Shown: positions 44,814 through 54,543 of the stretch, one piece after another
How the letters are laid out: the number at the start of each line of letters is the position of its first letter
Numbering within the stretch: position 1 is the first letter of the stretch
Source of the DNA: Anaerotignum neopropionicum
GTDB taxonomy: Bacteria > Bacillota > Clostridia > Lachnospirales > Anaerotignaceae
NCBI RefSeq assembly: GCF_001571775.1
Contig: NZ_LRVM01000001.1
Location: forward strand, 1-64,000
Direction: 5' to 3'
DNA length: 64,000 bases
Translations under genes and position numbers: made by a program
Notes under the pieces: generated by a model
What the model was told of the DNA's origin: nothing
Seen by the model: the letters and a program-made list of their open reading frames with translations, nothing else
Databases searched by the model: none

Positions 44814-45983
44814 ATGTTTACAATTCGTACATTAAACAATATTGCGTCGGTAGGCTTGGCAAAACTTCCCAAAAAACATTTTACAATAGATGATACCACA
44901 GCTACACCTGACGGTATAATTTTAAGAAGCTTTGATATGCATAACCTGGAATTAAACGACAATCTTCTGGCAGTTGCCCGTGCAGGTGCCGGAACAAACA
45001 ACGTGCCTATTGAGAAATGTTCCCACATGGGCATCCCTGTGTTTAACGCCCCCGGCGGTAACGCCAATGCCGTAAAGGAATTGGTTCTGGCTAGCCTGTT
45101 TATTTCCTCCCGACGTATTGTTGCCGGCTCCAAATGGGTACAATCCATTGCAGCGAGCGAAACCTTAGACAAGGAAATTGAGGCAGGAAAGAAAAACTTT
45201 GTTGGTCCCGAAATTTTAGGAAAAACCTTGGGTGTTATCGGTTTAGGCGCCATCGGCGTTTTGGTTGCCAATGCCGCTTTGGACTTAGGCATGGATGTGG
45301 TTGGCTATGACCCCTTTTTGTCCCTGGAATCCGCTTGGCATCTTTCTCCCTCTGTGGAAAAAGCCGATTCTATGGAGGATGTAGTGGCTAAAAGCGATTA
45401 TATTACTCTGCATATTCCTTTGAGTGATAAAACAAGACATACATATAACGATGATTTATTTACCAAAACCAAGCCGGGTGCGCGTCTCTTAAACTTTGCA
45501 AGAGGCGGTCTGGTTGATACCACGGCCTTGCTGGCGGCTTTGGAAAAGGGAACCATTGCCCGTTATGTGACAGACTTCCCCGAAAAGGAAATTCTTGGTC
45601 ATGAAAATATTATTGTAACGCCCCACTTGGGAGCCTCCACCCCCGAATCCGAGGAAAACTGCGCCATTATGGCTGCGGAAGCCCTAAGAGATTATTTATA
45701 TTTTGGAAATGTCAAAAATTCGGTAAACTTTCCTAACTGTACCATTCCCTATAACGGAAAGCCTCGTATTGCCGTTTCTCACAGAAACAAGGTAAATATG
45801 ATTGGGCAGTTAGCCGCTGTTTTCACAAAATACAGTATTAACATTGACAAGCTGGTGAATAATTCAAAGGGCGAGCTGGCATACAATATTATCGTTTGCG
45901 ATAGCTTGCCGGAAAATGAAGACGACTTCATTCGGGATTTGTATGCAATCAGCAACGTTATCAAAGTACGCTTATTGAAATAA
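44814..45983 (+). CDS. serA: D-3-phosphoglycerate dehydrogenase
   Basis: A 389-residue NAD-dependent dehydrogenase for the first step of serine synthesis. The Rossmann motif is GVIGLGAIGVLVAN, the catalytic set includes NFARGGLVDT and the His in TPHLGASTPE, and a C-terminal ACT-like segment (MIGQLAAVFTKYSINIDK) may bind serine. The ATG at 44814 with AAGGAG is chosen; the serC stop is 10 nt upstream. Confidence 0.97.
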   Translation: MFTIRTLNNIASVGLAKLPKKHFTIDDTTATPDGIILRSFDMHNLELNDNLLAVARAGAGTNNVPIEKCSHMGIPVFNAPGGNANAVKELVLASLFISSRRIVAGSKWVQSIAASETLDKEIEAGKKNFVGPEILGKTLGVIGLGAIGVLVANAALDLGMDVVGYDPFLSLESAWHLSPSVEKADSMEDVVAKSDYITLHIPLSDKTRHTYNDDLFTKTKPGARLLNFARGGLVDTTALLAALEKGTIARYVTDFPEKEILGHENIIVTPHLGASTPESEENCAIMAAEALRDYLYFGNVKNSVNFPNCTIPYNGKPRIAVSHRNKVNMIGQLAAVFTKYSINIDKLVNNSKGELAYNIIVCDSLPENEDDFIRDLYAISNVIKVRLLK

Positions 45984-45996
45984 GGAGGAAAAATTT

Positions 45997-47247
45997 ATGG
46001 CTACCATTAGACCCTTTATGGGCATTCGTCCAGAGGCGGAATTTGCCGAGGCTGTGGCCGCTCTGCCCTACGACGTAATGAATAGTGAAGAAGCAAGAGA
46101 AATGGTAAAAGGAAAGCCTTATTCTTTTTTGCATATTGATAAGGCGGAGGTTGATTTACCCGAAGGTATTGATGTTTATAGCGATGCCGTTTATGCAAAG
46201 GCAAAAGAGAATTTAGAGGACATGATTGCAAAAGGTGTTTTTATGCAAGATTTGCTCCCCAATTTATATATTTACCGCCTAACCATGAATGGAAAAAGTC
46301 AAACAGGGCTGGTTGCCTGCACCTCCATTGATGAATACCTGGATGGCACAATTAAAAAGCACGAGCTTACCCGTGCAGATAAAGAAGCCGACAGAATCCG
46401 GCATGTAGATACCTTAAACGCAAATACAGGGCCGATTTTTCTGGCCTATAAAAGCAATGAAATGGCTAAGATGATCATTGAAGGCTGGAAAACCTCCAAC
46501 AACCCCATCTATGATTTTGTATCGGAGGACGGCATCGGCCATACCGTTTGGGTCATGGACAGCGATACGGAAATCGGCATTTTGGTGGATTCCTTCCGCA
46601 ATGTTGAAAATCTCTACATTGCTGATGGTCATCACAGAAACGCTTCGGCGGTTAAGGTTGGCCTGAAAAGAAGAGAGCGTAATGAATTATATACAGGGGA
46701 AGAAGAATATAACTACTATCTTTCCGTACTTTTTGCAGCAGATGAGCTGAAAATTATGGACTATAACCGCGTGGTAAAGGACTTGAACGGGCACACCGCA
46801 GAAGAGTTTTTATCCCTTTTATCCACAAAATTTGAAGTTACCTCTTATGTTGGTGAAGGCCAGTTTCATCCCGAAAAGCCCCATCAGTTTGGTATGTATT
46901 TAAATGGCAACTGGTACTGTCTTCGTACAAAGGATGCGTTCCTCTCCGCCGACCCCGTTTTGGGTCTGGACGTTTCTATCCTGCAAAAAGAGGTTTTGGA
47001 ACCGCTTCTTGCCATTGGCGATCCTCGTACAGACAAAAGAATTGATTTTGTTGGCGGAATCCGTGGATTGGCTGAGCTGGAAAAGCGGGTTGACAGCGGC
47101 GAAATGATGCTTGCATTTTCCCTTTTCCCCACTTCCATGGAGGAATTAATGAACGTGGCCGATGCCGGCTTAATTATGCCGCCAAAATCCACATGGTTTG
47201 AACCAAAATTAAGAAGCGGTCTTTTCCTTCACGATTTAGGCGAATAA
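45997..47247 (+). CDS. DUF1015 family protein
   Basis: A 416-residue cytoplasmic protein of the DUF1015 family. It opens TIRPFMGIRPEAEFAEAVAALPYDVM, has HELTRADKEADRIRHVDTLNANTGPIFLAY and the ADGHHRNASAV motif, whose two histidines suggest a metal or phosphate site. It starts 14 nt after serA with AAGGAGG. Family members very often follow serA and serC in Clostridia. The window has no phosphoserine phosphatase (serB), the third step, so a role in serine metabolism is likely but unproven. Confidence 0.93.
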   Translation: MATIRPFMGIRPEAEFAEAVAALPYDVMNSEEAREMVKGKPYSFLHIDKAEVDLPEGIDVYSDAVYAKAKENLEDMIAKGVFMQDLLPNLYIYRLTMNGKSQTGLVACTSIDEYLDGTIKKHELTRADKEADRIRHVDTLNANTGPIFLAYKSNEMAKMIIEGWKTSNNPIYDFVSEDGIGHTVWVMDSDTEIGILVDSFRNVENLYIADGHHRNASAVKVGLKRRERNELYTGEEEYNYYLSVLFAADELKIMDYNRVVKDLNGHTAEEFLSLLSTKFEVTSYVGEGQFHPEKPHQFGMYLNGNWYCLRTKDAFLSADPVLGLDVSILQKEVLEPLLAIGDPRTDKRIDFVGGIRGLAELEKRVDSGEMMLAFSLFPTSMEELMNVADAGLIMPPKSTWFEPKLRSGLFLHDLGE

Positions 47248-47276
47248 TGTTTTCCCCCTGATAATCTGCGAGGATA

Positions 47277-47488
47277 AAGCATAGACAAACCCACTTACTT
47301 TTTGAAAAAAGCAAGACCAAAAACTTTTATTAAACCCGCATATTATGCGGGTTTAGATGGGTCAAAGATGCAGCGGCAAAGAAGTGCCACCTGTCCGAAG
47401 GACAGCTTTGCGGAGCAAAATGCTGAGTAGAAGCCCTTGTGGGTGTTTGAGGGCAAAGCCCTCAAGGTTTTGACTTTGTCTACGTTCT
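47277..47488. repeat. intergenic mosaic repeat, copy D (inverted)
   Basis: This copy is in the opposite orientation to copy C and shares nearly all its modules: the A5-GCAAG core read backwards, AACCCGCAT/ATGCGGGTT hairpin (47334-47354), the block with TGTCC...GGACA, AGCCCTTGTGGG, GAGGGCAAAGCCCTC hairpin and the ends GCATAGACAAACCC and TTTGTCTACGTTCT. It sits between DUF1015 and the next small gene. Confidence 0.8.
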
Positions 47489-47517
47489 ACCCTCGCATAC
47501 TATGCGGGGATTTTTTT
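47489..47517 (+). terminator. intrinsic terminator at the end of copy D
   Basis: CCTCGCATA and TATGCGGGG arms with a minimal loop, followed by ATTTTTTT. It could end the serC-serA-DUF1015 transcript. Confidence 0.8.
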
Positions 47518-47599
47518 AATTAAAATTCATTAATTTGTGACTATTTCAAAGAATAAAAATTCCCCATTTCCGCATACTAAGCCAAAAGGAGGGATTACA

Positions 47600-47773
47600 A
47601 TGCATAAATTTACTACTGGTCTTTTAATTGGCGGTGCGGCAACGGTTGTTGGTATTTCTTATTTGATGCAGGATCAAAAAACCTACCGCAAAATGATGAA
47701 AAAAGGCAAAAAAATGGCTGTAAAAGCAGAAGAAGTCATTGATGATATGATGGATGACATCATCGAAAGATAA
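47600..47773 (+). CDS. 57-residue glycine-zipper membrane peptide
   Basis: A small protein starting MHKFTTGLLIGGAATVVGISYLM, a hydrophobic helix with glycine-zipper spacing, followed by a Lys-rich part and an acidic helix ending VIDDMMDDIIER. AAAGGAGG lies at good distance before the ATG, and a terminator follows, so it is most likely expressed. It resembles YtxH-type small membrane proteins in layout only; the family was not recognised. Confidence 0.7.
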   Translation: MHKFTTGLLIGGAATVVGISYLMQDQKTYRKMMKKGKKMAVKAEEVIDDMMDDIIER

Positions 47774-47816
47774 TACCAAGGCTTTTTCAAAAGCAATTCT
47801 TCACCCTATTTTCATA

Positions 47817-47858
47817 ATCCCGAAGCCTGTATTGCAATACTGCAATCGGGCTTTTTTC
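47817..47858 (+). terminator. intrinsic terminator of the 57-residue gene
   Basis: CCCGA and TCGGG outer arms with an inner TTGCA/TGCAA pairing, followed by CTTTTTT. Confidence 0.75.
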
Positions 47859-47887
47859 ATATTCCCTGCAAAAATTTGCAAAAATAA

Positions 47888-47914
47888 GGACGGCTGAAAC
47901 AGCCGCCCTTAAGC
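47888..47914 (-). terminator. terminator of the alcohol dehydrogenase gene
   Basis: GGGCGGCTG and CAGCCGTCC arms on the minus strand, with a 4-nt loop and followed by TTATTTTTG, 45 nt past the stop. Confidence 0.7.
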
Positions 47915-47956
47915 TCTTTAAAAAAGACTTATCCTATTCAAATAACAAATCCCTTG

Positions 47957-49126
47957 TTATTTATAAGAATTTTCATAAATCTTTAAACAATCATCAAAAA
48001 CCAATTCCCCCGGATCTCTTTCAAACAACCGCCCCATGGTTTCATATGCCGCCTGAGTATACATCCTAAGGTCGTCCTTCTTGATTCCATAGTCGGACAT
48101 TTTTAAATCATCCACGCCGCAGGCAACAATTAACGCATGCAGTGCCGTAACAAAATCCTCCGCCTTCGTTGCATCCTGCTTACCCAGCGCTTTTGCCATA
48201 TCAATCATTCGCTGATCCACAATGCCTGTCTTTGCCCAATATGCATAATATGCCTCACAAATCATAATCAGCCCCGCTCCATGCTCAAGCTTTGGATTAT
48301 GCCCTGTAAGAGGATGCTCCATGGCATGTTCTGAAATACAGCCGCTAATTCCCTCAGACATTCCCGAAAGGGTATTTGCCAAGGCAACATTCTCTCGCGC
48401 CTCAACATTTTTACCATCTTTTACAGCGATAGGCAAATATTTTCCAATCAGTTCAATGGCCTTTAGGGTAAACATATCATTAATCGGGCTGCTAATGACA
48501 TTCAAATACCCCTCGGTGCTATGGAACAATGCATCAAAGCCTTGATATGCCGTTAATTTTTCAGGAACCGTCAGCATCAGTTCAGGGTCAACAATGGAAA
48601 GCACAGGGTAGGTTAAGTCATATCCAAACCCAATTTTTTCGTTTCTATCCTGGTGGGTAACAACCGCCCAAGGGTCAGCTTCCGTGCCTGTGCCTGCGGT
48701 GGTTGTAATGGCAACAATGGGCAATGGCGCTACCTTAGGCACCTTGCTGCCGCCTGTTCCGCCAAAAATATAGTCCCATATATTCCCCTCATTGGTGGCC
48801 ATAACCGCAATGGCCTTTGCAGCATCAATGATGGAGCCGCCGCCCAAACCAATGACAAAATCACAAGCCTCTTTTTTGACGAATTCTGCTCCTTCCATCA
48901 CACGAACCTCGGTAGGGTTCGGCGGAATTTTATCAAAAACAGCATAGGCAACGCTGGCCTTCTCCAATTGCTCCTGAAGCCTTGCCAAATAGCCATGCTT
49001 TTTTACCGATGTACCATCGGAAATTACAATGAGTGCCTTTTTTCCCGGCAGCTTCTGCTTGTGGAGCATCTCTAACTGCCCACAGCCAAAAAGAACCTTT
49101 GTTGGTATAAAGTATTGAAATTTCAT
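47957..49126 (-). CDS. iron-containing alcohol dehydrogenase
   Basis: A 389-residue group III alcohol dehydrogenase. It has the NAD(P) segment VIGLGGGSIIDAAKA, TTAGTGTEAD, and the metal-binding histidines in HAMEHPLTGHNPKLEHGAG. Closest in pattern to butanol dehydrogenase-like proteins (YqhD/BdhA), with NADPH likely. Substrate not deducible. The ATG at 49126 has AAGGAGG upstream. Single gene. Confidence 0.92.
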   Translation of the reverse strand: MKFQYFIPTKVLFGCGQLEMLHKQKLPGKKALIVISDGTSVKKHGYLARLQEQLEKASVAYAVFDKIPPNPTEVRVMEGAEFVKKEACDFVIGLGGGSIIDAAKAIAVMATNEGNIWDYIFGGTGGSKVPKVAPLPIVAITTTAGTGTEADPWAVVTHQDRNEKIGFGYDLTYPVLSIVDPELMLTVPEKLTAYQGFDALFHSTEGYLNVISSPINDMFTLKAIELIGKYLPIAVKDGKNVEARENVALANTLSGMSEGISGCISEHAMEHPLTGHNPKLEHGAGLIMICEAYYAYWAKTGIVDQRMIDMAKALGKQDATKAEDFVTALHALIVACGVDDLKMSDYGIKKDDLRMYTQAAYETMGRLFERDPGELVFDDCLKIYENSYK

Positions 49127-49404
49127 GTAAAAGCCTCCTTCTCTTATCATAAATAATACACCACTGCCTTCACAAAATATAACCTCGGTAAACGCCCCCC
49201 GCCAAAAACATAGCCAGATTTAAAATCTGCGAACACTATGCGTCCCCAAAAATACAATTGACTTTAAGCCGTTTTCCTTCCTTATTATACCATAATAAAA
49301 ACACTACGGCTACAACCATTCTTCCCACAAGAATAAAGTAACCCCCGAAACCCTCTCCCGAAAATATAATCTCTCCGAAATTTATTGTCTTCATACAATA
49401 ATGA

Positions 49405-49433
49405 TTGCTATTTTAAAACCCTAATGTTATAGT
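49405..49433 (+). promoter_or_regulatory. promoter of the EamA transporter gene
   Basis: TTGCTA (49405-49410) and TATAGT (49428-49433), 17-bp spacing, about 40 bp before the start. The rest of the 345-nt gap between the divergent alcohol dehydrogenase and EamA genes shows a TATAAT-like element on the minus strand near 49284 without a convincing -35. Confidence 0.65.
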
Positions 49434-49471
49434 GAGGATGGTTTATAAAAAACAAGGGGAGATGAGAAAAA

Positions 49472-50389
49472 ATGAGCGAGAAAAAGAGAGCTCTTTTGGC
49501 TGATTTTGCTCTGCTTCTTGCAGCAATCTGTTGGGGCGGAGGGTTTATTGCCGGAGATGTGGCAGTGCAGCATTTTAGTACCTTTTCTATTTTAACCATA
49601 CGATTTTTATCCGCAGCCCTCGTCACGTTTTTGTTTTTCGGCAGAATTATAAAGCGTTGTGGGAAGACGGAAATTAAATACGGCCTTACCCTGGGTATTT
49701 TTTTTGCCTTTTCTATGCCCTTACAAATCAACGGCTTAAAATATACAACGCCTTCAAAACAGGCATTTTTAGTCGCCGGATATGCCGCCATGGTGCCGTT
49801 TTTTTCTTGGTTCATCTTGAAAAAACGTCCAAAAATATCCGCTTTTTTTGCAGGAATACTGGTTCTCATCGGAATTGGACTGATTACGCTAAATGATTCC
49901 TTGACCATACATCTAGGGGATAGTCTTTCCTTGGGCTTCGCCGTTGCATATGCAATCTTTGTCGTGCTGACAGGAATTTTCGCAGGAAAATGCAATCCCA
50001 TTGGGATGTCCTTTTTTTCATACCTTGGCACAGGCGTCTTTTCCCTGTTCGTAGCATTGCTCTTCGAGGACGTTCCCGCTTCATTTCCTAAGCCAGGAGT
50101 AATGGCCTTGGCATATTTGGCAATTGTCAGCACCGCCGTTGCCTTTACCCTGCAAAACGTGGCGCAAAAATATACATCCGATGCCCACGCCGCAATTTTC
50201 CTTTCCATGGAGAGTCTTTTTGCCTTTATTTTCGGCGTATTTCTTTATGGTGATCCTTTCACACCAAGGCTTTTAATTGGCGGTTTGATTGTATTTTCTG
50301 CGGTAATCATTTCGGAATTAAAATGGAAAAAGCCTTCTATTTGTACCGAAGCTATCCAGCTTGAAAATGGGGAAGCAGAGGACCTGTAA
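49472..50389 (+). CDS. EamA/DMT family transporter
   Basis: A 305-residue membrane protein with ten predicted helices in two EamA repeats (residues about 12-140 and 150-285), as in RhaT/YdcZ-type drug/metabolite exporters. The substrate is unknown. GGGGAG lies before the ATG. It is followed by a strong shared terminator and faces asnB. Confidence 0.92.
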   Translation: MSEKKRALLADFALLLAAICWGGGFIAGDVAVQHFSTFSILTIRFLSAALVTFLFFGRIIKRCGKTEIKYGLTLGIFFAFSMPLQINGLKYTTPSKQAFLVAGYAAMVPFFSWFILKKRPKISAFFAGILVLIGIGLITLNDSLTIHLGDSLSLGFAVAYAIFVVLTGIFAGKCNPIGMSFFSYLGTGVFSLFVALLFEDVPASFPKPGVMALAYLAIVSTAVAFTLQNVAQKYTSDAHAAIFLSMESLFAFIFGVFLYGDPFTPRLLIGGLIVFSAVIISELKWKKPSICTEAIQLENGEAEDL

Positions 50390-50449
50390 CAAAGCAAAGG
50401 GCTCCAATACAATCATTTTCTAAAAACATTTTGCATTATTTAAAAAAAT

Positions 50450-50512
50450 ATAAGCCCCATTGCAAGGCCTTACAAGAAAAATCTTGTGCCAAGCAATGGG
50501 GCTTTTTCGTAT
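50450..50512. terminator. bidirectional terminator between EamA gene and asnB
   Basis: AAGCCCCATTGC and GCAATGGGGCTT arms with a loop that carries a second stem (ACAAGA/TCTTGT), with A/T runs on both outer sides. Confidence 0.85.
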
Positions 50513-50519
50513 GCCTTTT

Positions 50520-52349
50520 TTAAGCAATTTCTTCAAAAAATTGTTTATGCCAGATTAAAAACATAAAGACTGTCCAAATTTTGCGGCTGTTATCCGCTTT
50601 TCCAGCCCGATGCTCCTCCAAATATTTTACAATTTCGTCTGTTTTAAAAAACTCCTGCGCCGCCTTGGAGGTAAAAGCCTCCTTTACAATATTGTAATAC
50701 TTGTCCTCTTTTAGCCAAATGCGAATGGGCACAGGGAAACCGAGCTTCTTCTTTTCGGCAACCATATCCGGCAGATAGCGGTGTGCCGCCTGACGCATGG
50801 CATACTTTGTATTTTCCTTGTTTACCTTATATTTTGTGGGCAGCGTACGGGCAACATCAAACACCATCCGATCCAAAAAGGGCACACGCACCTCTAAGGA
50901 ATGTGCCATGCTCATTTTGTCCGCCTTCAGCAAAATATCCCCAATCAGCCAAAAATGAATATCAATATACTGCATTTTGGTTACATCATCCTGATCCTTC
51001 ACCTTATCATAAAATGGCTTTGTCAAACGGGTATGATGGAAATTCCCCGTAGGCTTTTTCAAAATACGCTCCCGCTCTTCCTCCGACAGCATAAAAGCAT
51101 TTCCAATAAAGCGTTCCTGTAAATCCTTACTGCCGCGAATGAGATAGTTTTTCCCCTTCATTTTAGGCAAGCGCTTTGCAACCGCTCCCAAACCTCTGCG
51201 AATGGGTCTTGGCAAGCGTGTTAAGGGGAGCAAATCATGGGGCTCGCGGTAAATATTATATCCGCCAAAAAATTCATCTGCACCCTCTCCGCTTAAGGCA
51301 ACCTTCACATGCTTTGCCGCTGTTTGGCTCACAAAATAAAGGGCAATGGCAGAGGGGTCTGCCAAGGGCTCGTCCATATGATACTGGACCTTTCCCAAAA
51401 CATCCCAATATTCCTCCGTTGTAATGAGCTTACTGTGATTTTCAATGGCGATTTTTTCCGATAATGCCTTGGCATAATCAATTTCGTTATATTTCTCATA
51501 AGCAAAGCCTACGGTAAAGGTCTTATCTCCATGGAAGGAAGCGGCAACATAAGAACTATCCACGCCGCTAGAAAGAAAAGAACCTACCTCAACGTCGCTG
51601 ATTTTATGCTTTTTCACAGAATCCTGCATTACAGCGTCAATTTCTTCAATAAATTCATCCAAAGGTTTGCTGTCATCCTTTTGAAATTTCGGTTCCCAAT
51701 AACGCTTAATTTTCAGCGCACCATTTTTAAAGGTAAAGCAATGGGCAGGCATTAAGCGAAATACACCCTTGAAAAATGTTTCGGGCAAAACGCTGTACTG
51801 AAAGGTCAGGTAATTTTCCAAAGCCTCTTGGTTTACCTCTCGCTTAAAATTTGGATATTCCAAAATGCTTTTGATTTCCGAACCATAAATCATCTGACCG
51901 TCTTGCAAAGCATAATAAAAAGGTTTGATACCAAAGAAATCCCTGGCGCCAAAAAGAGTTTGATTTTTCCCATCCCAAATAACAAAGGTAAACATTCCAC
52001 GAAGCATGGGAAGTAATTCCTCGCCATATTCCTCATAGCCATGGAGAAGCACCTCTGTATCGGCATTGCTGCCCATTACATGCCCCTTCGCAATTAAGTC
52101 CTCTCTGATTTCCTGATAGTTATAAATTTCCCCATTAAAGGTGATTACCATATCCTTTGTTTCATTATAAATAGGCTGATGCCCACCCTCTAAGTCAATA
52201 ATACTCAAACGGCGAAAGCCCATGGACATACCATCGTCAATGTAAGAACCGCCGCTATCGGGCCCACGGTGAATAATTCTGTTTTTCATATTTTCCAAAA
52301 TTTCTTCGGATGTGGCCAACCGGCCTGTAAACCCGCAAATACCGCACAT
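50520..52349 (-). CDS. asnB: asparagine synthase (glutamine-hydrolysing)
   Basis: A 609-residue enzyme. The N-terminal glutaminase domain begins MCGICGFTG with the nucleophilic Cys2, and continues IIHRGPDSGG. The synthetase half contains the PP-loop SSGVDSSYVAA, ALSGEGADEFFGGY and the C-terminal PKKLGFPVPIRIW-like region (KKKLGFPVPIRIW). It makes asparagine from aspartate and ATP. AGGAGG before the ATG. Single gene; the 240-nt gap to malQ contains only a weak promoter-like TTGATT/TAAAGT pair. Confidence 0.97.
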   Translation of the reverse strand: MCGICGFTGRLATSEEILENMKNRIIHRGPDSGGSYIDDGMSMGFRRLSIIDLEGGHQPIYNETKDMVITFNGEIYNYQEIREDLIAKGHVMGSNADTEVLLHGYEEYGEELLPMLRGMFTFVIWDGKNQTLFGARDFFGIKPFYYALQDGQMIYGSEIKSILEYPNFKREVNQEALENYLTFQYSVLPETFFKGVFRLMPAHCFTFKNGALKIKRYWEPKFQKDDSKPLDEFIEEIDAVMQDSVKKHKISDVEVGSFLSSGVDSSYVAASFHGDKTFTVGFAYEKYNEIDYAKALSEKIAIENHSKLITTEEYWDVLGKVQYHMDEPLADPSAIALYFVSQTAAKHVKVALSGEGADEFFGGYNIYREPHDLLPLTRLPRPIRRGLGAVAKRLPKMKGKNYLIRGSKDLQERFIGNAFMLSEEERERILKKPTGNFHHTRLTKPFYDKVKDQDDVTKMQYIDIHFWLIGDILLKADKMSMAHSLEVRVPFLDRMVFDVARTLPTKYKVNKENTKYAMRQAAHRYLPDMVAEKKKLGFPVPIRIWLKEDKYYNIVKEAFTSKAAQEFFKTDEIVKYLEEHRAGKADNSRKIWTVFMFLIWHKQFFEEIA

Positions 52350-52589
52350 AATTTATTTCCTCCTAAAATGATAGGCTTCTGTTATATAATTCAGGCTTAA
52401 CTTTAGCATAAATTGTCAAAGAAATCAATTATAAGAACGCACTGATTACATGGTGACTGCACAGAACATCGCAGAAATTTTTTTTTACCAATGCTTGTCC
52501 AGAAAACCCCCAGAAATAGCAGAGCCATTGACATACTTTTTAACACCGCCTAACAAAAAAACACCAGGTAGCTCCTTATACGCATAGAA

Positions 52590-54185
52590 TTAATCAGTAC
52601 TTCTTACGGCATCATTTCTGCCAAATAAGGCAGAGAGGTACCTCAACCCCTCTATACATCCTTCGTTCCACATATCCCACTCAAAAGCAAAGGACCAATT
52701 CCCTTCCACCGTTCCCGGCATATTCATGCGATACTCTCCGCCAAGCCCCAATACATCCTGTAAAGGAAGAATTGCCATTTGCCCCGGAGAGGAAAAGGCA
52801 AGACGAATCAAATCCCAATTGGGCATCTCACCGGTCACGTTCATATACCGACGAAAATGATCCCGTTCCTTTTCTGTGGCATTTTCATACCAGCCAATGG
52901 TTGTGTTATTGTCATGGGTACCGGTATAAACCACTGTGTTTTTATCATAGGAATGGGGCAAATAGGGATGGTTTGTATCCTCGCCAAAGGCAAACTGCAA
53001 CACCCGCATTCCGGGAAAACCAGTTTTTTCCCTGAGCTTATGGACATCCTCCGTTATAATTCCCAAATCCTCGGCAATAAGGGGCAATGTACCAAGCTCC
53101 TTTTCCAGTTTTCGAAACAGCTTCATCCCCGGCCCCTTTACCCACTGGCCACTTCTTGCATCCTCCGCATGAAAAGGAACCTCCCAATAGGACTCAAATC
53201 CTCGAAAATGGTCTATCCGTAAAATATCCACATCCTCCAAGGCCTTGCGAATTCGACAAATCCACCAGGCGTAGCCAGTTTTTTCATGATATTTCCATTG
53301 GTAAAGGGGATTCCCCCAAAGCTGCCCGTTTTCGCAAAAATAATCCGGCGGAACGCCTGCCACCACCGTAGGAAAACCCAAGGAGTTGAGCTGAAATGCC
53401 TTTTGGTTTGCCCAAACATCGGCACTGTCATAAGAAACAAAAATTGGCGTATCTCCAATGATTTGAATGTCATTTTCATTGGCGTACTTTTTTAGTGCAT
53501 GCCACTCTTTATGAAATAGATATTGCAAAAAATACTCCCATTGTATTTCATTTTTTAGGGCTTCCGACCATTCCAGCAAAGCTTGAGGCTTTCGCTGTCT
53601 TAGCTCCGTGGGGAAGGTGCACCAGCAGGCAGTCTGAAAATATGCAGTGCCCTTTGCTTCAGTGAAAAAATCCTTTGCTTCCTCCAAAAACTCCAAAAAC
53701 CCTTCTGGATTCTGCCTTCTGATTTTAGTAAGATGTGCCTTTGCCGCCATAAAAAGGGCATAATCCTCCAGCCAATATTTATTTTTCTCCAAAAATTCGT
53801 AATAGTCAGAAGGGATTTTGTTTTCATAAAATTTCCCAAACGCTTTTTGCAGTAATGGTATTTTCAGCCGTCTGGCCGCTGCATAATCCGTATGCACAAA
53901 GGATACTTCTTTTGCCTGCTCCACTTCCTTTTCCAAAAGAAGACCATCCTCCGTCAACAAATCCAAGGCAATGAAAAGCGGTTCCCCCGCAAAAGCCGAT
54001 GTGCTTTGATATGGAGACCCATTTCCATCCACGGGACAAAGGGGCAGTATCTGCCAGAGCATTTGCTTTGCCGCCGCCAGCTTATCAATCAAACGATACG
54101 CATCCCCGCCAAAATCCCCAATACCAAAGGGAGAAGGAATGGACGAAAGGTGTACTAGAACACCGCTTTTTCTGCTTTTAAACAT
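52590..54185 (-). CDS. malQ: 4-alpha-glucanotransferase
   Basis: A 531-residue GH77 amylomaltase of the short type, without the N-terminal extension of the E. coli form. Signatures: SGVLVHLSSIPSPFGIGDFG, the catalytic Asp in ILRIDHFRGFESYW, the acid Glu in LIAEDLGIITED, and TGTHDNNTTIGW. It transfers dextrins between glucans and works with glycogen phosphorylase, encoded far upstream in the window. GGAGG precedes the ATG. Confidence 0.96.
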   Translation of the reverse strand: MFKSRKSGVLVHLSSIPSPFGIGDFGGDAYRLIDKLAAAKQMLWQILPLCPVDGNGSPYQSTSAFAGEPLFIALDLLTEDGLLLEKEVEQAKEVSFVHTDYAAARRLKIPLLQKAFGKFYENKIPSDYYEFLEKNKYWLEDYALFMAAKAHLTKIRRQNPEGFLEFLEEAKDFFTEAKGTAYFQTACWCTFPTELRQRKPQALLEWSEALKNEIQWEYFLQYLFHKEWHALKKYANENDIQIIGDTPIFVSYDSADVWANQKAFQLNSLGFPTVVAGVPPDYFCENGQLWGNPLYQWKYHEKTGYAWWICRIRKALEDVDILRIDHFRGFESYWEVPFHAEDARSGQWVKGPGMKLFRKLEKELGTLPLIAEDLGIITEDVHKLREKTGFPGMRVLQFAFGEDTNHPYLPHSYDKNTVVYTGTHDNNTTIGWYENATEKERDHFRRYMNVTGEMPNWDLIRLAFSSPGQMAILPLQDVLGLGGEYRMNMPGTVEGNWSFAFEWDMWNEGCIEGLRYLSALFGRNDAVRSTD

Positions 54186-54543
54186 AACACCCTCCTTTTA
54201 TTTGGTAATCCATATATTATTTTTCTTTTTTCAAAAAATAAAACAATTATTTCAACCTTTTATAACAAATACTAGCCAAAAAAGAAAAATCGTCCTCATT
54301 TACTTACCTTATGTTTTTTCAAATATTTCATACGTAAGCTTTTTTACTTTTTAAATACAAATTTTTTCTTAAATCATTGCTTCTTAAAATATTAAGGTAC
54401 ATTTTAACAGTTTTTTTAACATCCTTCTATCCGCATTTATGACAAAAATTTCCCATAATTCCAACGAAAATGAAGGATTTTTTTTTGTTTCCGTCAGACA
54501 ATATATATGCAAAGATTTTTTTGCAAAAAGGAGGGTATTTATT
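54186..54543. other. AT-rich divergent intergenic region
   Basis: 358 nt between the divergent malQ and lipoprotein genes. It is strongly A/T-rich and should hold both promoters. No repeat, RNA gene or short coding frame with a ribosome binding site was seen, apart from the AAAGGAGG of the lipoprotein gene at its right end. Confidence 0.5.

Noticed and set aside
49380-49433. Fur-like box (ATAATGATTGC) before the EamA gene
   Set aside because: Only half of the consensus is present and no metal-related gene is near.
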